From: Lathyrus oleraceus
Lineage: Eukaryota; Streptophyta; Magnoliopsida; Fabales; Fabaceae
DNA: 64,000 nt
Reading direction: 5' to 3'
Assembly (NCBI RefSeq): GCF_024323335.1
Contig: NC_066583.1
Location: 15,342,665 to 15,406,664, forward strand
The stretch's first letter is position 1. Each line of letters starts with the position of its first letter. The translations under genes were made by a program, and so were the position numbers. The notes under the pieces are model-generated. The model was not told the DNA's origin, did not search any database, and worked only from the letters and a program-made list of their open reading frames with translations. Shown one piece after another: positions 1 to 9,811 of the stretch.

Positions 1-576
1 AATGCGATTCCAATCAAAAACAACTTTCTTTCTAAAACCTAAAAAACAATATCAACTCATCAAACTCTTTTCCTGTCGCGGTACGATTGATTCTCAAACC
101 CTTTTCTCAAATGAAAGGTATTTTGTTTCAAGGCGACGCATAAACAATGTTTCATCCACTTGAACATGTGAGCAAGCTTATGACATTACCCACAAATGTT
201 GATTTGTAAATCCATTTGCTTGTGATGCAAACGTCCTATTCTCCACTTGTCTTGGGTAATAATATTTTTGTCGATTGACACAAAGTAGCTTTTGCTAAAA
301 TCGAACAACAAACAAATATTGTCTACCCATAACTACGTAATCCTAGAGTTCTCTATTGCACCCGGAGATACATAGGAGCAAAATTTGTAAATCTTGTCAG
401 ACCCATTAATAAAAAACTTAGGTTTAGTCTCATTCTTTGCAAAATCCAAAAAAAACATTTTTTCTTTCGTATTCTTCTTTCCCTCTTAATAAATCGAGAA
501 GCCTAACATTTATAAGCTAATACTAACACACATAACTAACCTAATGGTTCTCGTTGAGTACAACGGACGCGAGGGG
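1..576 (+). other. LTR-like gypsy remnant, no gene
   Basis: AT-rich sequence with no open frame of note. The right part (about 340-576) contains a 'cacccggagatacataggagcaaa' type stretch and 'ggttctcgttgagtacaacgg' followed by 'gcgagggg'. From general knowledge these strings resemble the R/U5 end of legume Ty3/gypsy LTRs. The stretch stops abruptly at 576/577, where another LTR-like start begins. Family and orientation are inferred, not proven. Confidence 0.4.
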
Positions 577-1015
577 TGATGTCATACCCCAAAATTCACC
601 CTACCCTTCACAGGTTCATCTAGGTCACTAATACCAAGCATTTGCATTCATCTCATCCACATATCCATTGTATCATAACACACTTCACTTGCATTTGAAA
701 AGCATAAAATCAAGGGTTCAAGGGTATTCACCAGGGAGCATAGTGGAAACCCTAATTTAGGGAGGTTGGATTGCAGGATTCATTCAAGGTGTTACACTTC
801 GTGGTTGGATTAAGTATCATTTGGTTGGTTTGGCATGATTGAACTTCAAATCTTGGAACTTGGCATGTTTCATCTGGTTTAATAACATTGGGCTTCCCAG
901 TTAAGTCCACATTCAGTCATTGTGTGCATTCATGTTCATAGTTGGTTAAAACCTTGGTTTGTGTTTGGTTCTTTGGATAATCGATTCAAAATAGTTCCGG
1001 TTCATTAATGCATTG
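577..1015 (+). mobile_element. LTR-like sequence, left part (host of Athila insertion)
   Basis: Begins TGATGTCATACCCC (or TGTCATACCCC from 580), the form of a legume gypsy LTR start, directly after a G-rich run (gcgagggg). The sequence is interrupted at 1015/1016 by the Athila-type element and resumes at 5511 after its target-site duplication. No coding capacity. Its other end could not be located, so element type and full length are open. Confidence 0.45.
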
Positions 1016-1020
1016 CATAG
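1016..1020. repeat. Target-site duplication CATAG (left)
   Basis: CATAG directly abuts the TG start of the left LTR and is repeated exactly at 5511-5515 after the CA end of the right LTR. This five-base duplication fixes both borders of the inserted element. Confidence 0.9.
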
Positions 1021-2014
1021 TGATTCAAAATAGGATTCTTGAATGAATTAACCAATGATAGTAACGATTAATGGGGTTTTGGTTGGTTTAGGATTCAATT
1101 TAAAAAATAGATTAAAATAAATGATCATTGAAATAAGCTGTAGCAACAATTTACTGATTCGGTCTTTGCCTATCATCGACTATCGCAATTCCAACCGCAG
1201 ATTAACTATTCCTATTCGATTATAATATCAACTGACAAGCGCAATTGATAGTATAAGTTGTATGTTCATATTATCCGAATTAAGCAAACGAGATTAAGTT
1301 TCATGAATTAAGCAAACATGAATTAAACGGACTCGATAACGAATTAAGCAAACGAAATCGTGACTATAGTTAGGATCACACAATCAATCGGATTAAATCA
1401 ATATAGCATATGTAAATCGGATTAAGCAAACAAAATACATATATTAATATTGAAAGGAATAAAAAACCTGAATAAGAATTACTAAAATCTCAAGGTATCG
1501 GAACCCGAATACAGCAAATTGTTTGGATCGATTAGTTCTTCATGAGAATTCTTGCCAAAGCTTTCAAGTATTTCGTGAATAGTGATGATCCTCCTGTTAT
1601 GCGGCTGCTAGGTATATGGAAAACAAGGAATTTGGTTTACAACCCAACTGGATCGAAAACATAACCCAAGCTCAAAACTAATGACCCAAAACTTAAATAA
1701 AACTAATGCTGCAACTTCAACGACTTTTTTGGCCCTTCTACAGTCTGATTCAGCTCCCAATTTCTGAACAAAAGTTGTAGATCTTTTTCTTAGCTTTCTA
1801 TCGACTGATAGCACGTCTCAATCCGATACTCCTAGCTCAAGATATGATTTTTCTCGCGAAAGCTGCTAATGCTGAAAATTAAATACGAAAATTAAATAAG
1901 TGCAAAAATAACATAAATTATGAAAATACATTAAAACATAAAAATAATCAAAGCAAACCGAAGAAATGCTTAAGTACAAACATGGAAGAACGTGCATCCA
2001 AAATGCACTGATCA
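1021..2014 (-). repeat. 3' LTR of the Athila-type element
   Basis: 994 bp, reading TGATTCAAAA to GCACTGATCA on the plus strand. Aligns with 4443-5510 from 'aggattcttgaatg' onward. Relative to the other LTR it lacks about 75-85 bp next to its outer (left) end, where the partner has a GC-rich 'tgttgcgcgcgg' segment. The terminal TGAT is retained, so the loss is internal and not an end truncation. Confidence 0.9.
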
Positions 2015-2029
2015 AATTCCCCCACACTT
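2015..2029 (-). other. Polypurine tract (PPT) of the Athila-type element
   Basis: On the minus strand this reads AAGTGTGGGGGAATT and directly precedes the LTR start TGATCAGTGC. This is the position and composition of a plus-strand primer. Confidence 0.85.
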
Positions 2030-2938
2030 GAACTTTTGCACTCCGAGCAAAATGAAAAACAAAACAAAACACAGACACATCAACGGTTACTCATTCTAGG
2101 CTACAAGTCATCTTCGGTTAAGTTTGCATCGATAGGTACTAATCTTGCACACTAAGGACATTGTAAGAACACTAATCCATAGTTATGCAGACATAAACCT
2201 CCTGAATACACAAATCAACTCGAATCATGTTATTATATTAAAGCCTAACTTACTCATCCTTCTTTGGCTCTTTTTTATTTAGGCGCAATCACATTAAGCC
2301 CGTTATCTCCACACACTCATAGCAAGGTGACCGGTTAGTGACTCTGATCCTTTTCTATACGGGGTTCTGGTACGTAAGTGGCATAACCCTTTGCTTACTC
2401 AATTGTAGTTGCGGGGGATCGGACCGTAATCCGCCCTACCAAGTTCAGCACCAGAAATCGCTGAACCAACTACAAAAGAGTCTTATTTCCAACTTTTTTT
2501 GAAGGTTCCACAACCGTTGGGATAAGTGACCGGGTGAAGGTCACCAAACTTAGAAGGTGCATTCCTTTATTTTTTTTCTTTATTTTTTTCCGGAACACTC
2601 ACTTATATTCATCGGCTTCCCTGCGTAGAGTGTGTGTGAGATGGTGCTGACTGTTGAAATAAACTACTCAAGAGTTGTCAGAGGATGAGAATGTAAGGCT
2701 AAAACATAATAAAAATTCAACTCAATTTCCATATGCAGGAGACTTACGGTGTTAAAACAATACCGATCTTGTGAATTTTTCCCAAGTCTCCGCAAACTCG
2801 ACTCAAAGTAACCTATAGTCTAAAACTTTCAACAAAAATGCAATTTTTTTAGAAAGAAAACAAAAACAAAATAAAACAAAGAACAAAAACAAAGAAAATA
2901 AAGTATTCCCTCCCCCACACTTAAAATATGCATTGTCC
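2030..2938 (-). other. Non-coding 3' region of the Athila-type element
   Basis: About 0.9 kb between the residual coding frame and the 3' LTR. No open frame of interest. Contains T/C-rich and A-rich runs, and a second polypurine tract near its pol-proximal end (listed separately). Confidence 0.6.
2906..2922 (-). other. Second, internal polypurine tract
   Basis: The minus strand reads AAGTGTGGGGGAGGGAA, almost the same core (AAGTGTGGGGGA) as the PPT next to the 3' LTR. It lies just downstream of the coding frame. A conserved 'tgtgggggagg' tract at this place is typical of Athila-like elements. It could prime an extra plus-strand start; that role is inferred. Confidence 0.6.
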
Positions 2939-4024
2939 TCAATGAAAGAAACAAACATAAAATAAGAAAGAGAAGAGAGAGGAAAGAACACACCCGAGTA
3001 GCCAAGGAGGATAGGTGATCACATAAGCAGCCTTTCCCAAAGAGATATATTCTACATTTTCTTCTTCCAAAGTGGGGCTGTCATGGAATAGCTTTGGGTA
3101 ATGTCCATTGAACTTGAAATTTTTATTAGTATCTTCGCCTCTTATTCCAGGATCAAAGAATCTTCTAAAAGTAAAAGTGTCAAATGGACACGTGAAGGTG
3201 ATTTGATCTGGAATGTCAGCCAATGTCCAACCAAATGCCTTTTTATGCTTCCTTAAAACCTGCAAAAGCTTATTTTCTTGATCGAAATCAAGGTTAGAAG
3301 AAATTATAGCCGGTAGTTTTTCATTCATCTCTAAATAAGCATATTTCATATTTTCAGGAAGTTGCTTCAGCTCGAGGGAAGGTGGCTGCTCAATAGAAGG
3401 AGTGTTTGGGGCAGCTGAGATGTCAAGAGCTTTATCTAAATGGACAACTTTATTTGCAACCTCGTCTACAGTAAGAATATCAACTTGCAAGGCATCCTCA
3501 ATTTCAGCACAAACAGAGCAAATTTTAGTTTCAATACAAATATCACAAGAATAAACATCATTAAAACCAGACAATGCTGGAAAATCATATGCAAATAAAT
3601 CACTACAAGTATCATCAACAATTTCAGAAATCAAATCTATTTGAAAAATAGAATGTTCTTCCAAGGGTTGTTGGTTTGATCCTTGAGCTTGCTGCATGGC
3701 ATTCACCAAAGTGGCAAGCTGTCAAATATGTGTTTGCAAAGTCTTTAAAGTAGAATCTACTTGTTGTTAAAACTGGAGATTATTTGCAGCCATTTGTTTG
3801 ACAATATCTTCTAGTGAAGGTCCAGAAGATGCAAAGCACACAACCTCAAATTCCTTCAGATGCTCATGCGGATCCTCACCTGCAAGACCATTAAATCTTG
3901 GAAACAAGTGTATTAAACCAGATTTCAATTCAAAAGGAGTGTCAGCTTCAGGATATTCAATACACATGCCATTATAAATCACATCAGAGACAGCTAACTG
4001 CCTTAAAGTTCTTTGGTCAGCCAT
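2939..4024 (-). pseudogene. Chimeric gag-pol remnant (Athila lineage)
   Basis: One reading frame of about 362 codons on the minus strand, starting at ATG 4024-4022 (MADQRTLRQLAV). Residues 1 to about 80 are the Gag N-terminus (FELKSGLIHLFPRFNGLAGE, then DPHEHLKEF). Two in-frame stops follow, TAA near 3767 and TGA near 3720, within a Gag C-terminal-like stretch (QLATLVNAMQQAQG). Then comes a pre-RT segment (PSLELKQLPENMKYAYLE, LRKHKKAFGWTLADIP), a scrap of RT (CPFDTFTFRR) and finally the post-integrase tail (FNGHYPKLFHDSPTLEEENV). Protease, the RT catalytic core, RNase H and the integrase core are missing. The deletions keep the frame, so the joins look clean at protein level. No enzyme activity can be expected; a Gag-like peptide is the most it could make. 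Confidence 0.8.
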
Positions 4025-4421
4025 AGTAAAAAACAAACACAATGAAAGAAAACGATTAAAATAAATTTAGAAAAATAAACTAACACCGAAATTAATCTAA
4101 TGATGTCAATTAAGAATTTTGAGAATTTTTTCAGATTTTTTTAAAACTACCAAAACCGAAAATAAATCATAAAAAATAGAAAAATAAGGAATTTCGGTTT
4201 TTTAGGGTGGCATCCACCATTTATTCTATAAATAAAGGCTTTTGATTACTGATTTTTTCCGAATGAATCGACAAAAAATCGGAATAATCTGAGACAATTT
4301 GTTTAAAAACAGATTTTTTCCCCTAAACCACAAAAAGACCCGAACGCAAGGAAGTTAAGGCAAAAAATGCTATAAAAAAAACAACACCTATGACTATAAA
4401 GACGATTAGTATAATCAAGAA
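4025..4421 (-). other. Leader between PBS and gag of the Athila-type element
   Basis: Roughly 400 bp of AT-rich untranslated sequence between the primer site and the gag start. No conserved coding is visible. Confidence 0.6.
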
Positions 4422-4439
4422 TCCCCGGCAACGGCGCCA
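4422..4439 (-). other. Primer binding site, tRNA-Asp type
   Basis: The plus strand reads TCCCCGGCAACGGCGCCA, an 18-base match to the expected 3' end of plant tRNA-Asp including CCA. The minus strand therefore carries TGGCGCCGTTGCCGGGGA, three bases from the LTR end. This sets the minus orientation of the element. Confidence 0.9.
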
Positions 4440-4442
4440 ATT

Positions 4443-5510
4443 TGATCCACTGTTGCGCGCGGATCAAAAACGAGTATTTTTTACAAAACGTAGTTAACGA
4501 CAAATTGACTCGGATTATCGTTCTCACAAGGATTCTTGAATGAATTAACCAATGATAGTAACGATTAATGGGGTTTTGGTTGGTTTAGGATTCAATTAAA
4601 AAAATAGATTAAAATAAGTGATTATTGAAATAAGCTGTAACAACAATTTACTGATTCGGTCTTTGCCTATCATCGACTATCGTAATTCCAACCGTAGATT
4701 AACTATTCCTATTCGATTATAATATCAACTGACAAACGCAATTGATAGTATAAGTTGTATGTTCCTATTATCCGAATTAAGCAAACGGGATTAAGTTTCA
4801 TGAATTAAGCAAACATGAATTAAACAGACTCGATAACGAATTAAGCAAACGAAATCGTGACTATAGTTAGGATCACACAATCAATCGGATTAAATCAATA
4901 TAGCATATGTAAATCGGATTAAGCAAACAAAATACATATATTAATATGGAAAGAAATAAAAAACCTGAATAAGAATTACTAAAATCTCAAGGTATCGGAA
5001 TCCGAATACAGCAAATTGTTTGAATCGATTAGTTCTTCATGAGAATTCTTGCCAAAGCTTTCAAGTATTTTGTGAATAGTGATGATCCTCCTATTATGCG
5101 GCTGCTAGGTATATGGAAAACAAGGAATTTGGTTTACAACCCAACTGGATCGAAAACATAACCCAAGCTCAAAACTAATGACCCAAAACTTAAATAAAAC
5201 TAATGCTGCAACTTCAACGACTTTTTTGGCCCTTCTACAGTCTGATTCAGCTCTCTACTTCTGAACAAAAGTTGCAGATCTTTTTCTTAGCTTTCCATCG
5301 ACTGGTAGCACGTCTCAATCCGATACTCCTAGCTCAAGATATGATTTTTCTCGCGAAAGCTGCTAATGCTGAAAATTAAATACGAAAATTAAATAAGTGC
5401 AAAAATAACATAAATTATGAAAACACATTAAAACATAAAAATAATCAAAGCAAATCGAAGAAATGTTAAGTACAAACATGGAAGAACGTGCATCCAAAAT
5501 GCACTGATCA
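4443..5510 (-). repeat. 5' LTR of the Athila-type element
   Basis: 1,068 bp, plus-strand ends TGATCCACTG and GCACTGATCA, giving short inverted termini (TGATC/GATCA). Complete copy; followed at 5511 by the CATAG duplication. Confidence 0.9.
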
Positions 5511-5515
5511 CATAG
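5511..5515. repeat. Target-site duplication CATAG (right)
   Basis: Exact copy of 1016-1020 immediately after the LTR terminus. Confidence 0.9.
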
Positions 5516-6175
5516 TCATCGTGGTCCATTTTTATTTTTCCATAAGAAAATACACATTTCTACCTAAGTTGTTTTTTGTCGACTATTGACTTTTTGGTCA
5601 AACAGTTGACCAAAGTCAACCATCTCTTCCAACCGTCTTATTGTGATACATGTCCACTTTAAACCAATGTCATTCTCACTTTTATTCATGTTCATGTTTC
5701 AACCTTAAACCATATTCTTTTCTCGCACTTTAAATCATGTTTCTCTTTTAATACTAGCCCATTAACCATCTTTTAATCTAAATTCCACTTTCAAACCATC
5801 CTTGCATTCATATTCATTCAACATGAGTCAATTGCAATTCATCCATTAATGCATTGATTCAATTTCCATATACACATTAATCCCATTTCATTTGCTACAT
5901 TTATCATTCAACCATTGTTTTAATACACCATTTCCATTTCCATTACCATTTAAAAATCATTTTTAATACAAAGCCATTTTTGATACATAACCATTTGAAA
6001 CCAATTTTCAAAACTCCAATTCCATGAATAAACCATCCACATATATTTTGAACTCTAACTACTTATAAACCTTTCATTCAACTTCAAAACACAAATTTAC
6101 AATAAAAAGAAAACAATGATAAAAGTGTGTTATCTGAAATTCGCAAGTGAATGAAAATTCACAACTCTTTCCGCA
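5516..6175 (+). other. Continuation of the LTR-like host sequence
   Basis: Resumes the sequence interrupted at 1015. It includes a TTGACTTTTTGGTCAA-type stretch (about 5585-5620) with repeated 'gtcaac' words, a feature often seen in legume gypsy LTRs, then a long pyrimidine-rich, A/T-rich run with repeated 'ccatt' and 'cattcaa' words. No coding frame. Where it ends relative to the hydrolase copy is unclear. Confidence 0.4.
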
Positions 6176-7095
6176 ATGAACACCTTTGTTGTACAAAATG
6201 TTCACTCACTCTCACTATTATCAAGTTCACCACTTTCTTTAACTCCTTCCTTCTTTCATCACCACCTTCGTTTTTCTATTCTTCCCAATTGCAAACCAAT
6301 AACCAGAAGCGCCCTTAACTTCAACATGGCTCTATCTGCAAAAATCCTAGGTTTTGAGCAAAAGAGAGTCGTAATACCCAATAAGCACGGTGAAAAACTA
6401 GTTGGCATATTGCATGATTCTGAAACCAAACAGATTGTTATCTTGTGCCACGGTTTTCGATCCTATAAGAATATACCATAGTGAACCTTGCTGCTGCATT
6501 GGAAAAAGCTGGAATCAGTTCTTTCCGCTTTGACTTTTCTTGAAATGGGGAAAGTGATGGTTCGTTTCAGTATGGTTACTACTGGAGAGAGGCTGATGAT
6601 TTACATGTTGTGACTCAACATTTCCATGGATTAAACTGTCGGGTGACTGCAATTGTTGGGCATGGTAAAGGTGCTGGAGTGATGCTTCTCTATGCTTTAA
6701 AATATAATGACGTCAAAACTGTCGTCAATATCTCTGGACGCTATCATCTGAAGGCGGGAATTGAAGAACGCCTCGGGAAAAACTATATGGAGAGGATTAA
6801 GGAGGATGGTTTCATTGACGTGAAGAAACCAGGAAGTCCTAATTACCGTGTGACTGTGGAAAGTTTGCTGGATCGCTTAGATACAAACATGCACGAAGCA
6901 TGCCTTCGGATTGATATAAAATGCAGGGTCCTTACAGTTCATGGTTCTTCATACACAGTTATATCTGTTGAAGATGCATTTCAGTTTGCTCAGATTCTAC
7001 CGAACCATACATTACATATCGTAGAAGGAGCTGATCATCCCTACACTAATCACCAAAACTAGCTAGCTTCGGTTGTTGTCAACTTCATAAAATAA
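6176..7095 (+). pseudogene. Alpha/beta-hydrolase pseudogene (serine aminopeptidase S33-like), intronless
   Basis: Similar to a widespread plant alpha/beta-hydrolase family. An N-terminal Ser/Leu-rich stretch (residues 1-50) precedes MALSAKILGFEQKRVVIPNK and the oxyanion-loop motif HGFRS. A frameshift near 6470-6480 follows, then the frame continues as VNLAAALEKAGISSFRFDFS. A TGA at 6541-6543 replaces the Gly codon of the FSGNGES-type motif. The nucleophile elbow reads VGHGKGAG where the family has GHSKGG, so the catalytic Ser is Gly. The His region (VEGADHPYTNH) is present. A TAG at 7060-7062 precedes residual LASVVVNFIK and a final TAA. Family genes normally have introns, and this copy runs without any, suggesting a retrocopy; no poly(A) tail or TSD could be recognised. 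Clearly dead: frameshift, two nonsense codons and a lost nucleophile. Confidence 0.8.
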
Positions 7096-9167
7096 AAGAA
7101 ACCTACAATAGAAATGGCACCTCAATGTCTAAAGCTTCCATGGATGCAACTAGTGTGTTAACAGTTACTCCTACTGCATCTTCTCAGTGGAAATCATCAT
7201 AATCGCCTTGAGCTTTTTGGAGGGAACATATGTTGGAAGCTCAACTCTAACTCACAAAAGCAACCTGGAAAAAACCATAAACTGGAAACTCAGATTTCAC
7301 CACTAGCCAATCTCAACAACCGACATAACATAATTCTCACGCCCTCTCTCAACAGTATTGTTTTCACACTATAACAGAACCAAAAATTCCAAAACATGTT
7401 GAACTTAACCAAATAATCTCAACCGAATTCCCAACCGACATTAACCACTTCTCAACTTCTAACCGAATCTCCATCAGAATGAAATCTCTCTCTAACTGAA
7501 TCTACAACCTATAACCTCCTCAACCGAATAACTGAAATTGGCGAATCGAATCATAACTATCATAAAAAACCGATAACAGGATTCCAAAAGAAATCCCAAC
7601 GTACTCTAACTGCTCCAACTCTCCAAGTACCATATAACCCTTCCAATCTCGCAACCGACAAAAACCGGAAGCTTCACACTAACCCTACTGTCAAGAGATT
7701 CACAACAGTAAACTCAAAAGGAATTCTTTTGATCTTCCACAAAAATTTCTCAACCAAAAACCAATCTCTATCTGAATACATAGCCAATTTCCAACTACGA
7801 TAACATAACTACAATTACCCTGACTGGAACTCCCTCCAACTATCATAACCATCTTCAATAACCCTTCAATAACGATTCTTCATTCCTTCTAACCCAACCA
7901 CAACCTTCCACTCCCATCTTTAACCTACAATCACCTTCAAAAACAACTCCTACATAACTTGCAAACCCTCCCTTCCCTCAGATATCAACCCACTTCACAC
8001 CCCTTTCTACAAAACGCCCATAAAACCCTTCAACCCAACCAACCTCTCTCCATAGAACCCAACCAAAATCGCTTCCCCTTAACCCACAGAACTGAATTCA
8101 TCTTCAGTTTTCGTCTCCACCTTTTTCTCCATCGCCCAACAAAAAACGAATACAAACTTCAGTCCTCAACAAGCTTCATTTTTCCAGAACAACCATTTCC
8201 ACATTTCCAACAAAACTCAAACCAAGATTTCACTCAACAGCAACAGAAACGGAATAACGAAAAACAATAGAAACAGGAAGAATCGAAGAAGAAGAGAAAA
8301 CGCAGAAGATCAAAAAGGAAATCAAGAAGAGGAAGACGGAATCATTTTCGCAGCCGCGACATGGAGCGTTAAGCTTCGGCATTTTCCTGGATGCGGGCGT
8401 TCGTGCGAATTCATGAGTTTCTTTAGGAAGTTCTTGGCGAGTCACATTCACGGTGAATTCGGGTTCTCATATTAAGGACTTGGGCCTTTGGCCCAAGAAA
8501 ACTGTTCTGTATATCCATTCATACTCCCCCAATCCGTTTTACACACCACCTGGCCCATGTTGATGTTAACCCTCATTAAAACCCCATTAATCCATTATTA
8601 GCCTAATTAATTTATTTTTATCTTGCTAAATTTCAGCTGATTAGATTGTTTTGATCTTGTTCTTGTTAAGATTAGGTAACTTTCTTGAGTTTTTATTTTA
8701 GACATTAGGATTTAATTTCATTTTAATTGATTCATTAGGTTAATTAGGCAACTAGTTAGAAATTAGGTTTAATCATTTTTTTTAGATTAGATTTAATTTC
8801 TTAATTTTTCAGAATTAATTTTCATTTGATTAACCATGCCATGATTACGTTTTAGTCATTAGATTTTGGTTATTTCATTTTGTAGATTTTAGTGGATTAA
8901 TATGATTAATGTGGATTTTACCATGGTTAGACCTTAGGTTAATTCCCACTCAATTTGATTTGCATGGTCAGGTAGTTAGATTCAATTCTTGAATTTGGAT
9001 TGTAAATTTTCCGTTTGGTTAATTTTGATTCTACTTCATGTTTAGGTAGACTTTAATCCTTTAGAACTAGTATTCACTTTAATTTTACATTTAATCGATT
9101 CCTTTGGTTTATGATCATATTGTAAATTGAAAATTCCATTTCAATTTAGGTGATGAACACTTTGTAT
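7096..9167 (+). other. Non-coding, LTR- or leader-like sequence
   Basis: About 2 kb with no supported gene. 7240-8230 is poor in G and rich in 'aacc', 'ctca' and 'accga' words. 8230-8460 is purine-rich (gaagaagaagag), ending in a GC-richer segment (cgcagccgcgac). 8460-9167 is T-rich with repeated 'gattaatt' and 'aggtta' words. The pattern resembles an LTR leader plus downstream LTR sequence, but no terminus or repeat partner is in the window. It ends abruptly against Ogre2 integrase sequence near 9167. Confidence 0.35.
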
Positions 9168-9811
9168 ATCATTACTGACAATGGATCGAACTTAAATAAT
9201 AATATGGTGGAAGCTCTTTGTAAAGACTTCAAGATTGCACATCATAATTCTTATCCCTACAGACCCAAGATGAATGGCGTTGTTGAAGCTGCGAATAAGA
9301 ACATCAAGAAGATTATTTAGAAGATGGTTATAACGTATAAGGATTGGCATGAGATGCTCCCATTTGCTTTGCACGGGTATCACACATCCATCCGCACTTC
9401 AATAAGGGCAACCCCTTTTTCTCTTGTATATGGCATGGAAGCAGTGCTCCCCGTGGAGGTTGAGATTCCTTCACTACGTTTGCTCATGGAAGCCAAGTTG
9501 ACTGAGGCTGAATGGTGTCAAACCAGGTATGACTAGCTGAATTTGATTGAAGAGAAGAGATTGACTGCCATGTGTCATGGTCAGTTATATCAGCAGAGAA
9601 TGAAGAAAGCTTTTGATAAGAAGGTCAGACCTCGTGTGTTCAGAGAAGGTGACCTTGTGCTCAAGAAGATCTTGTCGTTCAAACCGGATTCTAGGGGAAA
9701 ATGGACTCTTAATTATGAAGGCTCATATGTTGTTAAGAGAGCCTTTTCAGTCGGTGTTTTGATTCTTACAACTATGGATGGTGAAGAGTTCACTCGTCCT
9801 GTGAACGCAGA
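9168..9811 (+). pseudogene. Ogre2 integrase C-terminal half, interrupted
   Basis: Translated segments match Ogre integrase. They show the second catalytic Asp in IITDNGSNLNN, the catalytic Glu in NGVVEAANKN, the TPFSLVYGMEAVLP segment, and the C-terminal MKKAFDKKV / VFREGDLVLKK / SRGKW module. In-frame TAG codons at about 9318-9320 and 9534-9536 both sit where sister copies have CAG (Gln). The first catalytic Asp and the zinc-binding N-terminus are absent (5' truncation). The frame is cut at 9811 by the Ogre1 LTR, and the remaining codons and stop lie at 34135-34159. Not functional. Confidence 0.85.
9807..9811. repeat. Target-site duplication GCAGA (left of Ogre1)
   Basis: GCAGA immediately precedes the LTR start TGTAGCGGGG and is repeated at 34130-34134 after the LTR end CTTACA. 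It lies inside Ogre2 pol. Confidence 0.93.

Larger units (their letters stand above)
1021..5510 (-). mobile_element. Athila-lineage LTR retrotransposon, internally deleted
   Basis: Complete insertion of 4,490 bp: LTR (1021-2014), polypurine tract, 2.4 kb interior, primer site (4422-4439) and LTR (4443-5510), flanked by CATAG on both sides. The primer site is identical to the expected 3' end of plant tRNA-Asp, which is the primer known for Athila/Calypso elements. The interior codes for a Gag N-terminus and scraps of pol only; protease, most of RT, RNase H and most of integrase are gone. It is therefore a non-autonomous deletion derivative. The two LTRs differ at only a few percent of positions by eye, apart from one deletion, so insertion was fairly recent. 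Family assignment rests on Gag and pre-RT similarity remembered from the Athila/Cyclops group. Confidence 0.9.

Noticed and set aside
1..1015. Treating 1-1015 as one LTR
   Set aside because: The abrupt TGATGTCATACCCC start after 'gcgagggg' at 577 looks like an LTR border, so the two parts were kept separate, with low confidence.
4422..4439. tRNA gene fragment
   Set aside because: Only 18 bases match a tRNA 3' end, at the position of a PBS; no cloverleaf around it. The same applies to 29274-29291 and 63202-63219.
7959..8451. Two overlapping frames of 103 and 73 codons on opposite strands
   Set aside because: Low-complexity composition (Gln/Pro/His-rich on one strand), no recognisable family, and surrounding sequence resembles an LTR leader.
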